From Anaeromyces robustus (lineage: Eukaryota; Neocallimastigomycota; Neocallimastigomycetes; Neocallimastigales; Neocallimastigaceae), in assembly GCA_002104895.1 (NCBI GenBank), contig MCFG01000462.1, positions 15,001 to 48,779 on the forward strand: a stretch of DNA of 33,779 nucleotides. Reading direction: 5' to 3'. A program made the position numbers and the translations under genes. Position 1 is the stretch's first letter. Each line of letters begins with the position of its first letter. This document shows, one piece after another, positions 26,120-33,779 of the stretch. Under the pieces are notes generated by a model. That model was not told the DNA's origin. It searched no databases and saw only the letters and a list, made by a program, of their open reading frames with translations.

Positions 26120-26765
26120 CTTTTTATTTTTTTAAATAATTAATTATTATTTGTTTATTTATTTTTTATTTTTATTTATTATTCTTTTTTTATTTTTATT
26201 TTTTTTTTTTTATTTTTATTTTTTTTTGTATTTTAAAATTTTTATTTCAATACTAAATAATAGATATTATTTTTTTTTTATTTTATTTTATTTTATAAAA
26301 CTGTTTATTTTTTTTTTTTAAATTTTTTCTTATTTATTTTTTAATATTTTAACTAATTAATAATTAATAATTAATAATTTAATTTAATTTAAAAAAATTT
26401 TTTTTTTCTTTTCCTTTTTAGTATTTTTTGTGGGTTTTTTTCCTAATTTTTATTTTTTATTTTTTATTTTTAGTTTCAGATTATTAAAATATTTAATATG
26501 GTATATTCTAATATAGACAGCTTATTTTAAAGATAAATATTTCAAACTTTCAAGAATTTTTAAATTTAGTTTATTATTATTAAAATATTGTAATTATAAA
26601 ACAATTATTAAGAGATTAAGAGGTTTTGTATGGTATAATAAAAATTATTTACTTCACGTTAATAATAATAATAATGAAAAAGATAAAAAAAGAAAATAAT
26701 TAAAATAAGAAAAAAAAAATAATAAAACATGTTATTTTTATATATATTATATATATATATGTATT
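26120..26765. other. Spacer between CotH 3' end and RIC8 start; no gene seen
   Basis: These 646 nt hold the RIC8 upstream region and the CotH 3' end. The RIC8-proximal half is T-rich on the plus strand (A-rich leader on the minus strand). The stretch 26490-26640 is less simple, but no frame in it looks coding. Confidence 0.6.
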
Positions 26766-27388
26766 TTATATTATATTCATTATTATTTGAAAAATAAAAG
26801 TATAAATAAAAATATAATATATTGATAGAGTAGAATATTTTTTATAAACTGAGTTTCCATTCGTAGCTGTATTAATAGAAATATCTGAGTTATTTTGATT
26901 AGTATTATCAAAATTATTTAAACCATTAGATAAATTATATGAGGAATCAATTTCATTATCTTCAATACATTCTATACTATAGTGTTGACAAACAAATTTA
27001 TAACGATCATATATCCATTTTTTTATTCCTGTACCAAAATTAACAGTAGTATATTCAGAATTAACTAAAAAATCTTCATAAGTAAAATCATGACCTGTTC
27101 CATTAATATTAATACGACCTGGTAAAGTACCATTAATTTTAGTTCTATCTTCTTTAATATATGGTGCTAACCATGTCTTAAGTTCATCAATTCTTGGGAA
27201 AAGAATATTAGGATTAAATCCATTTTCCACAATTTCTTTTAAATTTTTTAAAAATGATTCTGTATCATTAACAGTTAAAACATCTACAATTGTACGATTG
27301 ACATACCAATTAGGAAAATCTATCAAACTACTTGATGAATTCATATAAGGACCAAGTGTATATGTATAAGATAAAGCATTTTGTCTTA

Positions 27389-27422
<34 letters not shown>

Positions 27423-28897
27423 GTTGTTGTTGTTGTTGTTGTTGTTGTTATAACTATTATTATTATAGCTACTATTATTTAAATTGGTACTGTTGTTATT
27501 GTTATTGTTATTGTTGTTGTTAGTCAAATAATTATTATTATTATTATTACTATGAATTAATGGAGAGTTTCTTTTTCTTTTTATTTTTGGTGGATTATAA
27601 ATTAGATTACCATCTTCATCTTTCATATTATATTTTTCTTCTGATAAAAATTGACCAAAAGTAGAATCAAAGTCATAGATTAAAGTTTGCCATTTTCCAT
27701 TAGTTTGACGATATAAATAATAATTTTTACCAGATTGAAGCATATGATCCCATGAACCTAATAACCATTCAATAATCCAAATTTTTATAAATTCATCAAC
27801 ATCCATAATAGATTCTACATCTTTTCTAGAATTCGATAATTTTAATGATTTAATAAAATTAGAAAAAGCTTTAGAAGAAATAGAAGAAGAAGTAGTACTA
27901 AGATTATAACAAGTTTTTAAATTATTTTCTGTTAAATCTGATTGACTTTTTTTACATTGAAAAAGAATAATATTATTAATATTATCATTAGCATTAGCAT
28001 TACCATTACCATTAATATTATTTGTATAATAACTTTTAATCCATGGTGTTTTATAAATATCTTGAAAAATGTATAATCCCATAAATTTTTCATTAATATA
28101 TAAATGACAATAATTTGCAGAAATAGAAGGTATACCAAGTTTATTTAATAAATCACAAGTTAATTTAGTTCTTAACATTGAAGCATCACGCATATCTGAT
28201 CTTAAACGTATATATTTTCTACCAAAAAGATCTTTATTACTTTCCATAATTCTTAAATTATATCCTGGTTTTTTAACTGATTTAGTATGTTGACCACCTA
28301 TATTTATTTTTACGGATGAAAAATTTTTTGATTTTATTTTATTATTTAAAACAAATTTTAATGAAGCTTTCACTGAAATATCAATATCAGTATCATGAGT
28401 GGATGATTTAATTAATTTATTTAAATCAGAAGATGTCATTGTTAAATAAAATTTTGGAATATTAAAATCTGTAATTTCAAAAAGTTCTGCACGTTTAGTG
28501 CCATTAAGAAAATTGCAAACTATCCATGATGGTAAAAATACTATTTTTTTTTATGGAACAAAAAGAAAAAAAAATTAATAATAAAAGTAATATTATAACA
28601 ATGACGTTAATAAATAATAATAATAAAGCATATATATATATATAAAGAAATCAATGTAATATTGATGAATTTGTATATATTATAATATAATTATATAGTT
28701 ATAATAATAAAAAAAAAGAAAAGAAAAGTTATTATAATTATAAAGTTATAATAATTAAAAATAAATAAATAAAGATATAATATATATAAATAGTTGTACT
28801 ATCAAAAAAAAAAAAAGTGTTCTATGTTTTATTGCTTTATATTTATATATATTAAAATATTACATAAAAATATAATCAGTAAAATATGATTCTTCAT
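26766..28897 (-). CDS. CotH-family (spore-coat kinase-like) secreted protein with signal peptide and GPI-like tail
   Basis: Two exons: 28897-28864 (34 nt) and 28540-26766, joined phase 1, giving 602 residues. The join yields a clean signal peptide, MKNHILLIIFL-LFLPSWIVC, then AELFEITDFNIPKFYL, the usual start of a fungal CotH ectodomain. The core shows GRKYIRLRSDMRDASMLR, LYINEKFMGLYIFQD, then GSWDHMLQSGKNYYLY and LIYDFDSTFG (about 273-306), the D..N and DFD positions of the atypical kinase fold known from bacterial CotH. About 338-396 is an Asn-rich insertion. The C-terminus (IYYIFIYTFIFQIIM after NATNGNS) looks like a GPI-anchor signal. No dockerin is visible, so cellulosome attachment is not supported. 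CotH proteins are abundant in anaerobic gut fungi, and their substrates there are unknown. Without exon 1 the longest frame starts internally at 28439, which would lose the signal peptide. Confidence 0.88.
27387..27560 (-). repeat. Asn-rich coding insertion in the CotH protein
   Basis: AAT/AAC codon runs on the minus strand encode about 59 residues dominated by Asn with a few Ser, Tyr and Thr. They follow the DFDSTFG segment and precede SYTYTLGPYMN. Stretches of pure AAC and pure AAT alternate. Confidence 0.85.
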
Positions 28898-30124
28898 TAT
28901 ATTATAATCATTTATATATATAAAATAATATATTCTTTTTTTTTTTATAAGAATTATTTTTTAATATTAAAAAGGGTATAAGAGAACAAAAATTTTTAAG
29001 AAAAAAAAATCTTGGCGAGAATAAAATAGAAAAAAAAAAAAAGAAAAAAAAGATGATGATCTTTTATAATTATTAAACTAATATTAATATTGATATATAT
29101 ATATAACACTCATTAAATAAAACAAAAAAAAAATAAATAAATAAATAATTATTATTAAACTTTTAAACTTTAATCAAACTTTATTATTGTATGACTTTTT
29201 TTTTTTTTTTTTCTATAAAAATTGAAATAAATAATTCATGAATTAAAATTTTTCTTTTGTAGAATTTATCTCTTTTTTACTTGGTTATTTTATTTTTTAT
29301 AATTATTTAAAGTTTTCTATTTGATTTTATTTTATTTTTTATTGATTGTTAATATAAACATTCTCGTGTTTTAAAAAATTATACAACTTCAATAAAAATG
29401 ATATATAAAAAATATTAATTTTTTTATTTTATGTAGAAAATTATTTTATAATATTTTGAAATATTATTTTGTAACATATAAATTATCATCTTATTAATAA
29501 TATTATTGTTTTTTATTTTTATTTTTTTTTTTTTTTTGTAAATTGCAATTTGCAATATGTATTATAATTATATAAAATTTTATAATCCTACAAAACAAAA
29601 TAAAATAAAAATTAAAAAATTAAATATATAGAAAAAAATATATTATATATTAAAAATATTAAAAGAAAAATAAAATAAAAAATAAAGTAATTTTTATGGA
29701 TCATACATATTTTATTATTATTATTTGTTATTTAATTTTTTATTATTATTATTCTATTATTTAATTTGTTGTGTTGTGTTGTGTTACCATTTTTGATTTT
29801 TTCTTTTTTTTTTTTTTTTTTTTTTCAATTAAAAAAAGAGAATAAAACAGTATATAAAAAAAAATAAATTCTATTTTACATATAACAACTTTATTACTTA
29901 AAAAAAAAAAAGATTTTTTTATATTTACATATTTTTTTTTATTTTATAATAATAATAATAATCATAAATTAGTTAAATTATTATTATTAACAATTTTTTT
30001 TTTGTATATTATTATATTACGCTTTTTTTCTTACAATATTATTTTATAACACAAATAAAAAAAAAAAATAAATATATATATATATATATATTTTTTTTTT
30101 TTTTGCTTCTTTACATTATTTTTA
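28898..30124. other. Spacer between TatD 3' end and CotH start; no gene seen
   Basis: About 1.2 kb of AT-rich DNA carrying the CotH promoter. It holds poly-T runs, a short hairpin (AAAAGAT 29048-29054 with ATCTTTT 29059-29065, loop GATG) about 150 nt upstream of the CotH ATG, a short inverted repeat at 29448-29467, and a GTGTT repeat at about 29769-29785. No frame looks coding. Confidence 0.55.
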
Positions 30125-31349
30125 TTATATAATATTTTTTAATTTTGGAAATAGTTTTAATGCATTTTCATTTGTAATTCTAGCAACTTCTTCTATACTA
30201 ATATTTTTAATTCTAGCAATTTCTTCACAAGATATTATAACATTACTAGGTTCATTAATAGTATTTTTTTCTGGTGAAAGAGCAGGTGAATCCGTTTCTA
30301 ATAAAATACGATCTAAAGGTAAAATATTAACTAATTTTTGTTTTTGTGGGGAACGTTTTATTGAAGGTGGTATAGAAAAATAAAATCCTGCTTGAAGTCC
30401 TTTTTGAGCATATCCAGGTTTACCATCAAAAGCATGTAATACAACATTTTTTGCATTTTTTTCAATTAAAGTTTCAATAGCATAATGACCTGCTGAACGA
30501 GAATGAACATTTAAAGGTATATTAAGTTCATTAGCTAATTCAATTTGTTTTTCAAATATTTGTTTTTGAATAATTTTTTCTTCTTCAACATTTTTTAAAA
30601 ATTGTGGTGAATAGTCCTTTATATTATATTACATTAAATTAATGTTTATTATTTTTTATTTTTTTTATTTTTTTTTTTTTTGAAATATTAATTTAAAGCA
30701 TTTATAAAAAGTGTTATTAAAACAATATTATATACGATATATAATAATATAAATAATTATAAAAGACATTTATTAAATATAAAAATTGTTAATTGTAATT
30801 GAAAATATTAAAATTAAAGAATGTTAAAAAGAATATGGATATATATAATATATAATAAAATATAAAATATTCATATATATATGGATAGATATATAGATAG
30901 ATATGTATATATATATATATTTTTAATATTTTTATATTACATATTATATATATATAGTTATATCCTTTAGATAATAAAATTAATTATAAAAATAAAAAAT
31001 TTACCAATCCAACTTCTCCTATACAAACAATTTCTTTTTGATGTTCTTTAATTAAATCTAAAACAGGGTATACTTCATCTAATGTACTACTACGACCACC
31101 TTTATCCAATCTTTGACCATTTTCATCGACTAATGGTTGAATAGGATGTAATCCTATACCTGGTAATATTATTTTAGAATATTGTTTAGCTACATTTAAA
31201 ACATCAAGACAATCTTCATATGTTTCAGCTACCGAGATAATTCCTTTCACATTTTTTTCTTTTGCTTTATTTACTATAATTTCAATATTTTCTTTAGAAA
31301 AAGAAGGTGAATTTATATGAGCATGACAATCGAAAAAAGTATTACTCAT
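30125..31349 (-). CDS. TATDN3: TatD-family metal-dependent hydrolase, TATDN3 type, two exons
   Basis: TatD proteins are TIM-barrel amidohydrolases, usually metal-dependent nucleases (DNA 3'-5' exonuclease or repair roles). The TATDN3 branch is poorly characterised. Exons 31349-31005 and 30616-30125 join in phase 0 across a GT-AG intron (30617-31004), giving 278 residues, about the family length. Metal ligands are all present: HAH (H9, H11), GLHP, GEVGLD (E112), NVHSRSAG (H153), LHAFDG (H176) and LLETDSPA (D224). The blocks GYFFSIPPS-like FYFSIPPSIKRS, INEPSNV and NALKLFPKL are typical of TATDN3 rather than TATDN1/2. There is no signal peptide, so a cytosolic or nuclear location is likely. The start is the first ATG, directly before the conserved DCHAH. 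Confidence 0.94.
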
Positions 31350-32011
31350 TTGAAATTTTTAAAAAATTAAATCTTAATTATTTTTTTAGAAGGAAAAAGA
31401 AATTAAATAAAATAATAATATATATAGTATATTAAATAAAACAATTATTAAATATGTTTTTTTTTCTTTTATATATATAATTACTTTATTATTATTATTA
31501 TTTATAATTTTTGTTATTATTTATTTATTTATTTTTAATAGCAATAAAAAATATACATGAATATATTTTTTATTATTTAAATTTAAAAAAAAATTCTTTA
31601 TATTAAAATTTATAAATTATAAAGAATAAATTAATTATATAAAAATAATTAAAAAAAAAAGAGTTTCTTTGTTAATTTAATATTCATAAATATAAATACA
31701 AAAAAACATAAAAAAAAACAGAAAAATTAAATTAAATTTTATTTATGATTGGTTTATAAAAATTTATTTATTTATTTATTTATTTATTTATTCATTTATT
31801 TATTTATTTATTTATTTTATTCATTATAATAATTATGGTTATAACAATTATAATGTTTTTTAATAGTGTTTTTTTTTAAATTACTTTTAAATTATTTTTA
31901 AATTACTTTTATTTTTTTTTATATTATTTTTTTATATTATTTTTTTATTTTATTTTTAAATTTTATTTTATTTAATTATAATTATGTGTTTTCTTAAAAT
32001 AAATATGAAAA

Positions 32012-32046
<35 letters not shown>

Positions 32047-32336
32047 AGTATTATTTAAAAAAAGATTATTATTATTATTATTAAATTATTTTTACTATTT
32101 AAATTATTATTTAAATAATGATGGTAAAAAAAAAAAATAAAATAAACCCCACAAAATTTTATATTGAATTCTTTCTATATTAATATTTTTCTATCTTTAA
32201 AAAAAATATTTCATTTTTGTTTTAGTTTGTAAATATATATCTAAAATATATTTCACCTATCTAAATTTTATTATTATTGTTAATTGTTAATTATTATTAA
32301 CTAGAGCTTTCAATTTCAGAACCATTTTCTTTTTTT
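31350..32336. other. Spacer between MFS 3' end and TatD start
   Basis: About 1 kb of AT-rich DNA with a TTTA tandem run at about 31764-31815 and ATT runs at about 32022-32045 and 32066-32082. It contains the TatD promoter. Next to the MFS stop, a short out-of-frame coding-like tail (32297-32329) is described separately. Nothing else looks coding. Confidence 0.6.
31764..31815. repeat. (TTTA)n tandem repeat
   Basis: A period-4 TTTA array with a single C substitution near its middle, in the TatD upstream region. Confidence 0.85.
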
Positions 32337-33779
32337 TTATTTAGAATCTTCTTTTTTGGAATTGTTTTCTTTTTCCATGACAGTCTCAGTATCTGAAAAA
32401 TTAGATAATTTATCTATAGATGAATTTTGATCAATTACTGTATTTATTTCAGAATTTTCATTTTCATTTTCTTCTTTATCTAATTCTTTAATTTCAATAT
32501 TAACTTCTTTTCCTTTACCATCACCATCACTATTATTATTAGTAGTATTATTAGTATTAGTATTAGTATTATCTTCCTTTTTAATTTCTTGTTTTTTATT
32601 AGATTTACATCCAAAGAAGCCAATTAAGAAAACAATAAAAGCAGTAATAGCCATAATCATAAAGACAACATTTATACCATACATGGATGGACTTTCCTTT
32701 TTACCAACAGAAGCTTTAGTAACTTTTGTCATAATAGAAATAAAAGAAGTACCACCAACAGCACCAGCAATAGAACGGAAAGAATTATAAAGAGCAGTAG
32801 CATCAGATGTTTTTTCTTTTGAAATATTAATCATACTCCAAGAAACAAGAGGCATTAAAAGTACACCAATAGCAATACTTCTGAAAATATTAATAACAGA
32901 ATAAATCCAAACACTATGATGAATATTAAGGAAATAAACAATTAAATTATTAACACTTAAAAGAATTGGTCCCACAGTAATTAAAATTTTCATGCCCATT
33001 TTATCATAAATTCTACCAGCTAATGGACTAACAAAAGCCATAATTAAAGAACCTGGTAATAAAACTAATCCAGAAATTGTAGCTGATTCTCCTTTAACTT
33101 GTTGTACATAAATAGGTACAATAATAGCAGAACCCATAATAGTAAATTGAAGAACAATAGTAGCAATTACACTAATAGCAAAATTTTTATCTTTTAAAAC
33201 ACGAACATCTAAAAATGGAACTTTAATTCTTAATTGTCTTCTGAAAAAGAATACACTACCAATTAAACCAACAATTAATGGAACTAATACAGGATAACTC
33301 ATAAAATCATCCGTACCAAGATTACTAATAGCTAAAGTAACTCCACCAAAAGTAAATATACTTAAAATAAGAGATATAATATCAAATTTTTTTCTCATTA
33401 ATGGAAGTACATCTTCAAAAATGAAAACAGCCCAAATAAAAGAAATAACAAGAATACCAATAGCAATAATGAAAATGGTTCTCCATCCAAAAGTATCCGT
33501 TAAAATACCAGCAATGGTTGGAGCAATAATGGGTGCAACACCAAAAGATAAACCATACCAACCCATCATAGTACCAATTTTTTCTTTAGGAAAAATAGTT
33601 AAAATAATAACTTGACCCATAGAAGATAATATACCATTACCTATACTTTGAATAATTCTACCAACCATCATTAAAATAAAACTATGACTCCAAGCACAAA
33701 TAGCTAAACCAATAATAAATAATATAACAGAAACATAATACAAAGGTTTGGTTCTAAAACGAGTAATAAGATAAGCAGT
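32337..33779 (-). CDS. MFS drug:H+ antiporter, DHA2 (14-TM, EmrB/QacA-like) family; 5' end cut by window
   Basis: The frame is open to the right edge, so the start is missing; 480 residues are visible. It begins AYLITRFRTKPLYYVSV, the loop between early TM segments. About twelve hydrophobic segments follow, as expected if roughly two of fourteen are missing. Motif C-like GVAPIIAPTIAGILTDTFGWRTIF and SGLVLLPGSLIMAFVSPLAGRIYDKMG are typical of bacterial, especially Firmicutes, multidrug exporters. It would export toxic compounds across the plasma membrane by proton antiport; the substrate cannot be told. No intron interrupts 1.4 kb, unlike the intron-rich neighbours, which fits acquisition by horizontal transfer. 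After the last TM the protein carries about 90 residues of hydrophilic, Asn/Glu/Lys-rich low-complexity tail (from CKSNKKQ on), a eukaryotic-looking addition. The stop is TAA at 32337-32339. Confidence 0.88.
   Translation of the reverse strand, partial: TAYLITRFRTKPLYYVSVILFIIGLAICAWSHSFILMMVGRIIQSIGNGILSSMGQVIILTIFPKEKIGTMMGWYGLSFGVAPIIAPTIAGILTDTFGWRTIFIIAIGILVISFIWAVFIFEDVLPLMRKKFDIISLILSIFTFGGVTLAISNLGTDDFMSYPVLVPLIVGLIGSVFFFRRQLRIKVPFLDVRVLKDKNFAISVIATIVLQFTIMGSAIIVPIYVQQVKGESATISGLVLLPGSLIMAFVSPLAGRIYDKMGMKILITVGPILLSVNNLIVYFLNIHHSVWIYSVINIFRSIAIGVLLMPLVSWSMINISKEKTSDATALYNSFRSIAGAVGGTSFISIMTKVTKASVGKKESPSMYGINVVFMIMAITAFIVFLIGFFGCKSNKKQEIKKEDNTNTNTNNTTNNNSDGDGKGKEVNIEIKELDKEENENENSEINTVIDQNSSIDKLSNFSDTETVMEKENNSKKEDSK

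Noticed and set aside
27332-27523. Plus-strand poly-Tyr/poly-Cys frame
   Set aside because: It is the antisense of the CotH poly-Asn tract.
28560-28620. Hydrophobic frame VIVIILLLLLIFF upstream of the CotH core as a signal peptide
   Set aside because: It has no ATG in frame, meets a stop upstream and is out of frame with the core. It is a chance reading of AAT-rich DNA; the exon at 28864-28897 joins properly.
29048-29065. Possible C/D snoRNA (GATGATGA box)
   Set aside because: I found no D box or flanking terminal stem. The sequence is better read as a 7-bp hairpin in AT-rich promoter DNA.
32337-33743. Treating the MFS gene as complete with a start at 33743
   Set aside because: The codon there is TTG, the frame stays open to the window edge, and the first TM segments of the family would be missing.

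Overview
The window is nuclear DNA of an extremely AT-rich eukaryote. Genes are split by many short GT-AG introns, third codon positions are almost always A or T, and pure AAT/AAAT/poly-A/poly-T runs fill the spaces. The gene set best fits an anaerobic gut fungus (Neocallimastigomycota; Piromyces, Neocallimastix or Anaeromyces type): a secreted CotH-family protein and a bacterial-looking 14-TM drug transporter sit beside intron-rich eukaryotic housekeeping genes. This placement is an inference from gene content, because no rRNA or marker phylogeny is available.

Layout from left to right. (1) 429-1022, minus: first three exons of a small helical, TPR-like gene that runs off the left edge. (2) 4189-9305, plus: translation initiation factor eIF4G, six exons, 1335 residues. 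(3) 14181-21175, plus: a P4-type phospholipid flippase of the Drs2/ATP8A group, 23 exons, 1148 residues. (4) 22589-26119, minus: RIC8 (synembryn), the G-alpha chaperone/exchange factor, ten exons, 545 residues. (5) 26766-28897, minus: a CotH-domain protein with a split signal peptide and a GPI-like tail, two exons, 602 residues. (6) 30125-31349, minus: a TATDN3-type TatD metal-dependent hydrolase, two exons, 278 residues. (7) 32337-33779, minus: the 3' part of a DHA2-type MFS transporter, without an intron in the visible part, cut by the right edge. There is no operon logic. The genes are independent, in tandem or convergent order, separated by AT-rich spacers of 0.6 to 4.9 kb.

The observation I rate highest is in RIC8. 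Its second intron (25652-25797) has no usable GT donor. It begins with ATATCCTT, has an ATTTTTAAC branch-like element 12 nt from its end, and ends in AC. Removing it restores frame and RIC8-like sequence across the junction. This is the signature of a minor-spliceosome (U12-type) AT-AC intron in an early-diverging fungus. Also worth a look are a final eIF4G intron whose retention gives a different C-terminus, a two-hairpin element at 13283-13346, a CotH gene whose start was found by joining a 34-nt exon, and a prokaryotic-type transporter carrying a eukaryotic low-complexity tail. All exon models were assembled by eye from reading frames, splice dinucleotides and family knowledge, and no search was run.
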